NCBI GenBank assembly: GCA_905182985.1
Contig: CAJJDN010000006.1
Location: forward strand, 162,031-226,030
DNA length: 64,000 bases
Source: Paramecium sonneborni
Taxonomy: Eukaryota > Ciliophora > Oligohymenophorea > Peniculida > Parameciidae
Direction: 5' to 3'
The notes under the pieces were generated by a model, which saw only the letters and a list, made by a program, of their open reading frames with translations, searched no databases and was not told the origin of the DNA. The position numbers and the translations under genes are program-made. Numbering within the stretch: position 1 is the first letter of the stretch; each line of letters begins with the position of its first letter. Below, piece after piece: positions 1 through 11,200 of the stretch.

Positions 1-524
1 ATAGATATTCATGTTTTTAATTTCTTATTATCCATTTTAAATAATCCTTTCCTTCTAATTTCGAATACTTCTTTAGAGATTTTAACATCCCACTCATTTT
101 ATCCCTTGCCTACAACACCTATTAAATTACAACAAATTTTACTTAGAATTTCTCTAATTAGAACAACACTTTTTCTATATCATAATACATTTCTATATCC
201 AAATGCATACATTTTTTATTTATCACAGAGTAAAACTACTATAAATTAGGCCCATTGACATTTATTTAACCAAATTTATTTTAAAGAGTTACTCCTCTCT
301 CATCTAAATTAACATAAGTTTCCACTAAATTTATATATTAACTATTGGCTATCAATTGACCTGATATCACTCTAAATCTCTATAACCTCTTTTCATAGTA
401 TAACTCAAATGTTTATTCCTTCAAATTTATGTTAATTATTTACTTCTTCATCATCCAAATTCATTTACCATTTATCTTTAACTGCATTCCAAAACGATTC
501 AGCAAATAAAGAATCTTAGAACAT
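1..524 (-). CDS. conserved hypothetical protein, C-terminus off the window
   Basis: Read with TAA/TAG as Gln, this is a charged, helical, plausibly conserved protein, with stretches such as FWNAVKDKW, NLVETYVNLDERGVTL and CMHLDIEMYYDIEKVLF. The frame is still open at base 1, so the C-terminus lies outside. The first usable ATG is at 522-524. The frame needs one base removed near 435 (a GG run), where two excellent frames abut. It may also continue upstream through an A8 run near 540, so the true start could be further right. I do not recognise the family. The protein is probably real; the boundaries are uncertain. Confidence 0.55.
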
Positions 525-960
525 TTATCTAATTATTTTTTTTAATAATAATCATTTTATAGCTTATTATAAATACTTATATAGCCTCTCATATCATTTT
601 CGAATTTTATATATAATTTATACAATTCATTTTCTAATCAATTTAATTCATCAATTATTACACATCTATAAGATTTAGATCATATTTAATAATTATTATA
701 TAATTTATTCTCAATTCATCTTATTAATATATTCTTTTTAACTTTCATACCTTCAAAAAATTCTACATTTTTACACTAAATCTAATAAAACCTGTTTATG
801 CCTTTTTAGTTTTCTTTTCAAATGAATCAAAGAATCCTTCCTAACATTTTTCATTTAATTTTTCTACTATCTTTTAAATCTATTTTATAACAGTTATAAT
901 TTTTAATCTTATTGCTAAGCATGATTAAAATTCTGGCAGCAATTATTAGATTTATTCTTT
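525..960 (-). pseudogene. coding-like upstream part of the preceding gene, broken
   Basis: The minus strand shows short, protein-like reading frames (for example ENDMRGYISIYNKL and GFFDSFEKKTKKAQ) that connect to the gene at 1-524 only if bases are added at an A8 run near 540 and an in-frame TGA near 650 is read as sense. No intron of the size used elsewhere here repairs all the breaks. Either this is the error-laden 5' half of the neighbouring gene or it is decayed coding DNA. Confidence 0.3.
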
Positions 961-1337
961 ATATATTTTTGATTTAAAACTATACAAATAACTGATTTGA
1001 ATTTTTTAATTAAAAAAAAATAACAAATAAAACAAATAAACTAAATAATGTGATATTATTAAAAATTCACATATATATGTGTAAGCTGTTAAATTCAATC
1101 AATTATTTTTCAGAATTAATCTATTGAATAATTTTGATTCAAACATAAATTTTTTAAGTATACAAAAAATTGCAAAAATGAGTAATTAAAAATTAAGATC
1201 AAAAAATTTAGATTTTAACTAAGGTATCCTATTTTTCAATGTTTATGATTAATGATCTATTTATTTTGCTCAATGATTAATTAATAAAAAATTAATTGAC
1301 TTTTAATAAAATTCATAATAGTAATATTAATATTTTT
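961..1337. other. AT-rich spacer, nothing recognised
   Basis: This is very AT-rich DNA with A and T runs and no frame longer than a few tens of codons in the ciliate code on either strand. It lies between the downstream end of the chitin synthase gene and the broken reading frames to its left. Confidence 0.5.
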
Positions 1338-4077
1338 TCAATTCGACTAATATTAATTATTATAATTCTAATTTTCAGACTATTAATATGATTTTATAAT
1401 TGATTGACGATATTATTCTACTTTTCTTCTTGTTTTAGATAGAGCTTCAGGTGGATTTGGATCCTGTCTAACTTTATTTGATTTTTACTTTAAGCAGTAA
1501 ATTGTTTCTTTAACTTAATAATAGAATAACACTAAAAATCTTAGGAAAGAAATTAATAATAAAATAACTGTAAATGTTAATATTAAACCTTGAAAGAGTA
1601 ATTCGATTTTCATGTAAAACATTCCAAAAATAATAGTTATTAATAAAGAATTCAAACAAATCCATTTAGCTACAAATTTATATTTAGATAGGCTATAAGA
1701 ATTATTTACTTTAGAATTATCACCAATTAATCCTTTTGTTCCCCAAGATAAATCATCAATTCTACAAAATGCATAAATTTAAAATAAGTGTGTATAAGCA
1801 TTCATAAAATAAATGTAATGAAGTGAATATTTAATTAAATCAAGAAACGTTTAAAAATCTAAAAACATCTAAATAAAAAAAGGTAAAAGAGAAAATAGTA
1901 GTGTAAATATAATAAATAAGTACAGGTATGATGTTAAAATTTCTGGATGTTCTAATAACTCTTTAAGTGATAACTCTGTTAAAATCTTATTGTAGATTAA
2001 GGAAATAGTATATATTAATGTTAGTATACTATATATTCCAAAAATAGTAGAAATTAAATAAAACTTGGAATAGAATGCTAAATTAATTTTGATTTTCCAA
2101 GTTTCTTTTGTTCTTTCATCTTTAATTTAATTTGTTATACTTGGATTGTATGACATGACTAAAAAGATTAAGTAGAATACTAAAAATATGTATAAAAATA
2201 GTCCCAATGACTTGAGTGTAAATTATATTGATGGGTCTAATTCAGAAGTTATTGAATACAAGACCATATACAACCATATAAGTTAAAAAGTGATTGCAAA
2301 ATATTATAAAACTTAAAATTATAATTAAAATTATTACTTTAAGATAAACTTGCTAAAACTAAACAAAATATGAACTTTACTTTATCACAAGTTGAATGTT
2401 TGCTATTTTATAATTTGATTTTAAATTAACTTAAAACATGATTAAGAGCAAACCAAGATCCATTAATCCATCTTTTTCTCTAAAATAATAATTATATAAG
2501 AGTTGGACAAGCATCAACTTCAACACATGCAGTTCTCACATACTTTAAATATTAATTATTACAAAATAATAATAAACACAATATACGATCTTCTGCTAAA
2601 AACATATTCGCCTCTTCTAAAGTTAATTATGAATTTTATGTTGATAGCATAGATCTTAAATATTCATCTAAGATAGTTTAATTATTATTAGTATTTCCTT
2701 CTAAATCATTATTTTAAATTTTAAAAGCTTTATATCTATAAGCTGAAAAAGCTCCAGGTAATACTTAAACATAATTAAATGTTGTTTCTAATTATTTTTC
2801 AAAAATATTTCCTAAATCATATTCAAATTTTTAACATCTTTCAATACTAAAAACTCTATTAAAGAATCTACTTAATGGATCCATAAATTCAGCATCATTT
2901 TCTTTTTCTTATTCACGATTTAATTAAATTGTCATTTTACCACAAACTCCACCTATTTTTTTGTTATTTTTCATTTCATTTATTAATTCAAAAAGAGCAT
3001 TCTTTTTAGGAACAGCTCCACAATCCATTAAAACGCAATATTTTGGATTAAACTCATGACAAAATCCTTTAAAAAACCACAAATGAGAAGATAATTTCGT
3101 ACCATTTGAATATTTAAATACATAAAAAATAGGCATCTCATTTTTCTAAGTTTTGATTGAATTATTTTCCTGGGTATTAATCAATTTTTTAAATGTATTC
3201 TAATATACCCAAGCATTATTCTATTTATCTTTAACATAATCTTAAGCCTTTTTATATTAATTATTCAAATATTCCTTTTTTTAAAAATATGATAAATTTT
3301 TAACATCAACTCTCAATAATTCTTTATCTTATTCTATTTTTTTATCAAGCATATTTTATTATTCATATTACTTAATTTATTCAACAGAATAAGAGGATTT
3401 AATTTTTGTTTTACGCTTATAAATTTAATATTACATCTCTAAGGTTTATTCTCCTTTAATTTCATAAGCAGTATCAAATGTCTCTTTAAAATAAGCTTTA
3501 AATAAATAAATAAAAAATTTTACGAATGATATCTTCTTCTGAGAAGAATCCATTTTCATCTTTCTATGCTCTGATTTTTTCGATACCATCAAAAATAACA
3601 AAAACTGCTATTTGATGTGGGGCATAATTTATAGAATAAAAGGATTGCAAACTATCTTCAATTCCTTTAAGAGTTTTCTTTAATTCACTAATTGGTTCTG
3701 AATACATGGTAATACAAATCATTACTTTAACCTTATTTTCTTTACATTTTTAATTATATTCCTATTGTTAACTTTGCTATATATTCTTTTCTTCATAATA
3801 GGTTTTTCTTCTATTTTCATTTTAAATAAATAAATATTCACTAAATAGACCTTGATGTCTAATATATATGATATATTTATTACTATTCCTAAACATAAGA
3901 ATCCTATTCATAAATATTCTTCACAATAAGTGGAGGTTGTAGACTTGGACTTTTAAGTCCACCTTCTTTATTTAATTGTAATTCAAATGGTTGAAATCTT
4001 TCTTTGATTTTTGAGAAATTGTTATCGAATTCTTCCTCAAAATTAAAAGTTATTTCTTCATTGATGAGAATAGCCAT
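1338..4077 (-). CDS. chitin synthase (GT2 family), membrane protein
   Basis: This is a processive glycosyltransferase predicted to polymerise GlcNAc from UDP-GlcNAc at a membrane. Visible family signatures, in order, are VMICITMYSEP near the start of the catalytic domain (about 3700-3730), SHLWFFKGF followed by a VLMDCGAVP segment (3010-3080), LPGAFSAYRY, the EDR motif (about 2590) and QRKRWINGSW (about 2450-2480), which is the QxxRW product-binding motif. Hydrophobic membrane segments follow, and a short Gln/Asn-rich tail ends at a TGA at 1338. The start ATG at 4077 gives an acidic N-terminus. Frame changes between blocks imply small introns. One change near 3890 has no fitting intron and looks like a single-base error. 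Confidence 0.85.
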
Positions 4078-4177
4078 AATAGTTCAATTTATTAAATTAA
4101 TATAATAAGATTAAACAAAAAATATTCTACTATAAAAGTATATTAGAAATAATAATGATATGTGAGATAATAAATTG

Positions 4178-6192
4178 ATGAGGAAGAAGTAAAATAATAA
4201 GTAATCGAAAATGAAAAAAGGAAAAATAATATAAGATAAATATATATTAAATTATAAACTAAGATTAACAATATATATTAACTAGAAGAAAAAGTTCTGA
4301 ATTAATAGAATTAGAAATGGTTAAAAAGATAAAAGTAAATGAAGAGTAACTTGAAAGTGTATATAAAAAGAAAGGTTTTAGAAGTCAGAATAAAACATAA
4401 TTAATGAAAGAGTCGAGGGATAAGAAATTTATTTGCAATTTTAGAATAATGTTTTGAAACAATATATAATGAAGATGATAGAATAGGATAGGATAGAACA
4501 GGTTCAGGTAAAACACTAGCATATTGTGTTCCAATATTAGAAAGAATACGAGAATTAGGATGTATTAGTATTATTACCAACAAGAGAATTAACAATGCAA
4601 GTAACAATGGAACTTAATTCAATATTACATAAAGAGAATGAATACAGAATATATAGTATATATGGTGGAACAGATTTAGGAAATTAAATAGATTAAGTAA
4701 GATAAGGATGTGAGATAGTGGTAGGTACTCCTGGAAGAATATAAGATTTGTTATAAGTAGTAGTATTAGATGAAGCAGATTAAATGTTAAATTATGGATT
4801 CTAGGAAAATATAGAAAGATTATGCCATATTTTAATGAAAGAAAAATATAAATGTTATTATTCAGTGCAACAATACCTGATTGGGTGAAAGAATTATCAT
4901 AGAAATATATGAAAAGTAATACTAAACATATAAATTTGATAAAGAGGAGTGAAGTATATATAAATTATATATTAGAGTTAATTAACTGGTTCAATAGTAT
5001 CAGTTTATGGTGGAACACATCCAAGAACAATTATATTTTGTGAAACTAAAAGAGAATGTAATGAAATTATTTTACATTCAAAATTACCTTCTGAAACATA
5101 ACCATTAAATGGAGATATTCATTAATAATAAAGAACAGTAGTAACATTAGAAGGATTTAAGAATGGAAAATTTAAATGTTTAGTAGCAACTAATGTAGCA
5201 GCTAAAGGTTTAGATTTCCCATAAGTAGATTTAATTATATAATGTAATCCTCCTTAAGATATCATATATACAGAGATCAGGTAGAACAGGTAGAGCTGGA
5301 AAAGATCGTATATGTATCACATTCTATTCAAAAAAGGATATTACTTTAATTGAAAGAGTTGAAAGAATAGCTAAAATTAAGTTCATTAAAATATCTGCTC
5401 CTTAACATTAAGATATTATTAAGGCTAGTTCTAGAGATTTATAAACAAGTTTATAAGTAGTTAGTAAAGAAATTGTTGATTTATTTTAACCAGTAGCTTA
5501 AGAAATTATACAAAGATGTGATCCTGTTGAAGCTTTAGCTAGATAGAGCATTAGCTTGTGTAAGTGGATATAAAGATAAATTATAAAATAGATCAATTAT
5601 GGGATCATTGAAGGATATATTACATATCTTTTAAATATATCTACTTCATTCTAAGCTTGTGGTTATATTTGGAAATTCTTAAAAAATAATTTCTCAGAAT
5701 AAATTTGTAATTCTATTAAAGGAATGAAAAAATTAAAAAATTAAAATGGTGTTGCATTTGATATTACTGAAGATGATAAAGAACAATTTGAAAATTAATA
5801 TTTACAATTAGCTTCAAATGGATATTGTACAGGAATTCAAATTGAATAAGCTACTACACTTCCAGATATTATTGAAGAATAATATTTACAACATTAAAAT
5901 TATCATTAACAACCTATTGTTTGAGTATCATAAACTGTTAAAAAAGAATAGAAATTTTTATAGGTGGATTAGATTTTTAAATTACAGAAGATGAAGTTAA
6001 AAATGAATTTAAAATAGAGGACTTGACTTATTCAATCTTAGAATATTAAGTGGTTAAGATGGATAATCTAAAGGATCTGCTTTTGGAGTATGTAGAACTA
6101 AGGATATGGTATTAGTAACTTTAAAATAAAATGGAACTAAATTTAAAGGTAGAAATATTCGTGTTAATATGGCTAATGAAAAGCCAAAATGA
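4178..6192 (+). CDS. DEAD-box RNA helicase, DDX21/DDX50-like, with GUCT and RRM domains
   Basis: Nucleolar-type ATP-dependent RNA helicase. Helicase motifs are present in order: TGSGKT (about 4500), the PTREL region, GTPGRI, a DEAD box written LDEADQM (about 4770), [16 protein letters not shown] and the [10 protein letters not shown] motif (about 5280). After the core, segments such as [24 protein letters not shown] and GVAFDITED resemble the GUCT domain of DDX21/DDX50. The C-terminus has an RRM (IFIGGLDF, then GSAFGVCRT) ending at a TGA at 6190. The reading frame changes many times, including a likely 4-nt insertion near 5540. Few of these changes coincide with GT..AG introns, so this is either a damaged gene or poor sequence. 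The start is approximate. Confidence 0.75.
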
Positions 6193-6248
6193 TAATTTTC
6201 TTTATATTTATAATAATGTACATTATAAATATCATTAAAACTTAAGAA

Positions 6249-6535
6249 TCAATTTTAAATATATTTTATCATATACTTTATTACTTTCTTTATAATTATA
6301 TTTAACCTTCCAAGTTTAGCATCAGTCAATTTTTACATATTTATTTTTGGAGATATTATCTATACTATTGCAATCTCATCTTTATATTCTTTTTAAGTAT
6401 TTTTTAAAGTCCATTTAGAGATAGTGAATTATTAAGCTTTTTAGATATCTTATTTTTATATTCTTTATATATTGACTTTTATCTTTAATTTAATACTACT
6501 ATTATTAAGCTAAAATTGTATTTTCAATGAAGCCC
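6249..6535 (-). CDS. short hypothetical reading frame, no start seen
   Basis: This is a minus-strand frame of about 95 codons without TGA. The composition looks coding: DEIAIVQIISPK, then LTDAKLGRL near the C-terminus. It ends at a TGA at 6249 and converges on the end of the helicase gene. No in-frame ATG precedes it, so a 5' exon or a break must lie to the right. I do not recognise it. Confidence 0.3.
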
Positions 6536-6762
6536 AATCTTACTTAAATTAAAAAACATATTTATTTTTTATTCTAATATTTTTTGTTTTTATATTTTGA
6601 TCAAAATAGAAAAAAGTAAGTTATTTTAATAGGATGATTTAACTGTTTTATAGTATCTAAAATTATATGAATGCATATGTAAATGAATGATATACTAAGA
6701 ATATATTTAGTTAATTAAAAGAATCAACTTAAAAGTAGAAAAAAACTATATTAAGTAAAACT

Positions 6763-7342
6763 TTAATGAGAGAATCAAATAGATTATTTTAGATAAAATA
6801 TTTAAAGAATTGAATACAAAATCAAAAAGGAAAGTTTCTTAAACTATTCATTAACTTATATTAATAATGAAGCTGATATTTTACTTAGAATCTTAATCAA
6901 TCTAAGATATTCAAACTATTGTCTTAAAATTGGAATTTTCATTAATTAAGTTATTTTTGTTAAGAATCAATAGATGAATTAAAAATAATTTAGAAATCTT
7001 GCAATTATTAGTGAAAGTTTTAAATTTACATATAGAGAACAAATTCATAACGCTATTCACATCAATTAAAAATATAGCTAATCATAAATATATGATATTT
7101 TATTAAATGGTTTTTTATTTTAAATGATTCCAGCTTCATAATTAAATCATTTAGTCTATTCTCATACTAATTATTAGAAATCAAAAAAAAGTATAAATTA
7201 ATTACATATTTTTAAATCTTTTAATAAACTTTAGAAGAAATCTTTGAATTCTTTGATCTTAACAGATGATAGATTAAAGTCTCATAGCTATAATCTAAAA
7301 TTTTATAGATCAGTTATGGGTATGTTCTGGAATTGTTGGTGA
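6763..7342 (+). CDS. hypothetical protein, start unresolved
   Basis: The plus-strand frame opens after a TGA and runs about 190 codons to a TGA at 7340-7342. It is rich in Asn, Gln and Lys with mixed polar and aliphatic residues (INNEADILLRILINLRYS, then FKFTYREQIHNAIH). Another frame to its left (from about 6634) may hold earlier exons. It lies directly upstream of PSMD9 but ends in its own stop. No domain is recognised. Confidence 0.4.
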
Positions 7343-7400
7343 ATTATAATTATTTAATTCAATTTTAATTATTATACAAATTATAATTATAATTTATATA

Positions 7401-8195
7401 ATGCAAAAATAGAAGTTGTTTATATTACAAAAATAAAGAAAAGAACTTGAAGAACATATTGAATAATTAAATTAACAACTTTAAGTGTATTATGATAAAG
7501 GATACAACAAATCATTAATTGATGATGAAGGATTTCCAAGACAAGATTTAGATTTTGGGGAATTATCAACATATAAAAATTTAAGAAGAGAATTCAATGA
7601 AAAAAATAATGATTATAAAGATTTAATGAAACTTTTAGAATAAAGTAATGATTAATATTATGAATTAGCAATTGTGGGTTATCATTAAGAATTATAAAAT
7701 GATCCCAATCTCAATAATGAAATAGAAGAATACACATAAAAATGGAGAGAATAGTAATAAAAGTAATAATAATAGTTATAATAACAGTAATAACAATAAT
7801 AATAGTAAAAATAATAATCTAATAATTAATTAAATAATAATAATAATGAATATTGTAAATAAAATGAAAATGATCTAATTAAACCCTTTGCTTATTTAGA
7901 AGATGTCATAAAAGAGTCACCTGCAGACAAAGCTGGTTTTAAAATAAATGATTTTTTGATTAGATTTGGAATAATAGATCATAGCAATCATAATCGATTA
8001 TAAAATCTTTATGATTATATCAAAAATTAGTAGAATAAATAAATAAATGTAAAAATAGTTCGTCTGTTAGTACCTTCAATAAATATTAAAAATATTGATT
8101 TTTCAACAGAATCTTACATAATAATGGACATGACTATAACACCTTAGGCATGGAATGGAAAAGGTTTATTAGGATGGAAAATGAACATGATTTGA
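7401..8195 (+). CDS. PSMD9: 26S proteasome assembly chaperone PSMD9 / Nas2 / p27
   Basis: Assembly chaperone of the proteasome regulatory particle base, known to bind the C-terminus of the RPT5 ATPase. The frame is single and uninterrupted, 264 aa. The N-terminal coil carries the family signature SLIDDEGFPRQDLDF (about 7510-7560). The C-terminal half is a PDZ-like domain (AYLEDVIKESPADKAGFK). The end reads TPQAWNGKGLLGW, matching the conserved RWNGRGLLG tail of PSMD9. Between the two parts is an insertion of about 25 residues that is almost pure glutamine, encoded by TAA/TAG/CAA (about 7750-7830). The start is the first ATG of the frame. Confidence 0.88.
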
Positions 8196-8244
8196 ATCAT
8201 TTATAGTAGTATATATTATAATGTAAATATATAAATAATACCAT

Positions 8245-11200
8245 TCAAACCATGTTATCAAAATCATTTTTCTTTACAAGTAAACTTTGTTCAATATTTC
8301 TTTCTTGAGCTTAAAAAGCCTCATATTTTTATAGCATTTTAATTTCATTTTATAAATGAGTAACTTTGTAATCACATATCTAAAAATTGGTTCTTTCTAG
8401 TTTATCAAAATCTGTTTAAGAGATGGTTGATGGTCTAATTTTCATAAATCTAAGATTAAATATCTGAATACTTAAAAAAAGAAATAATTATTGTGACTAT
8501 TGAGGTTCCCAAAGTTATATATATAGACCAACCTAAAGTAATTTACTTTGAGATTGTCATTCTATATATGAATGTTAATTAGAGTGTCAATTAAGGGACA
8601 TCTTCAAATATAAATTTGATAAGGTAATTCTATTTAATTATTAATATATTTACCTTTATTGATTTATTTAAACTTTTACCAGCAGCATTTGGTATCAATT
8701 TCCTAATTATCCATCTATTAGGAAATACACTAACATTATATGGTGCCACATTATCTAAAATTTATGCTAAAGCAGCATTTCTTCCTACAGTACAAAGATC
8801 AAAAAAATCATTAATAGTTTAAGTAGATAAATATTTTGTTTATAGTTTAATTCTTTAGATTCTTCTAATAAGAACTTCAATAAAATATATCAAATATATT
8901 GCTAAATTAATAATTGTAATAATTAATGCAGCATAATATAAGTTATCTTATTTACAATTAAAACAATTTATGATGAATACAACATCATTATATAGATCAT
9001 ATTTTGATAATTGAGATAAAGTAAGAGTGATTAAAAATTGAATATTCTAGGCATAACTAGAATTAACAAATTCTTTAAAATTACTACCAAACCTTGTTAA
9101 ATAATTTTTATTGTTTTCTTCATTATCTTTTAATTAATGTAACTCATCTAATGGAGCAACTTTATTTTATTATATGAATCCTAAAATAGATGGTCTATTT
9201 GCCTCTTAATTTTCTTCAGTGTAATTATCAATATCTATTAATTTAGAAACATGAGATGGAATTAAAGACACTATTTATTTGTACAGAAATGATTCAAAAA
9301 TCAAAGTTATTATTGCAAATCCATAATACGAATATGTTGCTATTTAATTTACTCCTTTTTTACATAAGTCTTCTTAACTGTCTAAATCTTTGATAGTTAA
9401 TAAAATAGGGCATCCAATACACATGAATAAATAAATCAATGTTAAAACAATTAAAAAATCAAAATATAAAAGTGAACTTTAGAGTTTCTAATTTAATTAT
9501 TTAATTTCTAAAGAATATGAATATTTATTTGCATCTGAAACAAATATTGATACTAAGAAATATAAGATTTTCTTAAAGAAAATAAGTATTTTAGATTAAA
9601 AATTGATTCCATATACTAATGCTCTTATTGAATAACCAATTCCATTATTTAACACTCTTCGATGATCATATGATATATGCGAATATTAAAAGTAATTACT
9701 CTCATATAACACTGAGTATATTCCTTTAATTGCTTATAAAGTTAAACTATTCTATATTATTATATGAGATGGTGGTATTACTCTTATTAATTTTACAATA
9801 TCTCTTTCTGTATAATTATTATCTAATAAATATTCTATTAAATCATCATCTAATGTATATTCAATCTCAACTAAATCTATATTATTCTTCTTAGCAATTA
9901 CATCTACATAGAATCTCCATATATCTTATTATTTAGGTTTCTCTAATGTTGGAAAAAATGTTTCTACCAAAGTTATTTTTGATATCTATGAATTACTAAA
10001 AAATTCTAAACATTTTTAATTAAATAATCCAGCTATTGGATAAGGATTACCATTTCCATTATCTGGATATTAGAACAAATTAAATAATTAATCTAAACAA
10101 TAATAAGAAAATGAGTATTCCTTATCTTCACTTAATTATGGCAAAATCTATAAAAAGTGATCTATAAAATTCAAATGATAAGCACCAAATTTTACTTCAT
10201 TAAGACTTTTCCAACAATCACTTAAATTTACTCTCCTTTATAATTTCAATGTTTTTACTATATTTTTTTATAATATTCCAAATGATTATATTTTACCTTC
10301 TACTTTCCCCCAACCTGTATATTTATTTCTTTTAAATGGTAAATCATTTATTACTTTAAACTTATCCTTTCTTGGTATTGTATTCACCTTATATAATTAA
10401 TTTTTCAAATTAATATTATCACTTCGAAATTTTATTATTCCTAAATTTCCATATTATTTAATCCTTTCATAAATTGGAGCCATAAATTATTTTATTTTAT
10501 CTTCTTCATTCAATTCACAATCTGTAACATCAATATCTTTTAAATCTACATAATTATGAAAAAAAAAGTATTTGCTTAAAAAATACCATCCCATTTAATT
10601 TAAAGATCTATTTTATGAAAAATTTATCTCCTTTAAAGGATATTGATAATTTGGACTTTATCTCTTAAAAAATTAAAATGCACAATTAGCTATCAATTTT
10701 GCAATATGATTTTTTATATCCATTCCATTCAAAAAAAGATGAGTTAACATTGGTGTTTTTTCACTAAACAAAAATATCTTACATAAAAATTCCCAAGTTT
10801 CAACTGATCCAAAGGTATCATTATAAGAAAAATTTAAACATTTAAAATTAAATATTTTCTCATCTTGATACTGCAACCATTATTTTCCAAATTCAATAAA
10901 AGTTTATACCATTTTATTTGATAAATTAAGTTAGACTAATTCAAGTCTCTCTAATTTAATATACTAAAAGAATATCAAATAATGACATAATTCTTCAAAA
11001 GCTTCTTCATCAATGTTTTAAGATTTACTCAAAGTAAAACGTTTTAAACTTAAAGGTTTCTTAACATTATCAGTATATTCTTCTGCATATCTTATTAATT
11101 TAAAAATCTAAGTTACTGTAATATTACATTGTACTAATATTAATTCCTTTAATTTAGACTCTTCATTATATATTAATTTTTTTGAAATATACAAAAGAAA

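Noticed and set aside
2924..3136. Short minus frame with a chitin-synthase-like sequence as a separate gene.
   Set aside because: It is an internal piece of the chitin synthase gene, bounded by TAA/TAG only in the standard code.
10673..10876. Separate small minus-strand gene at this position.
   Set aside because: It lies in frame inside the 2,312-aa LRR-membrane protein.
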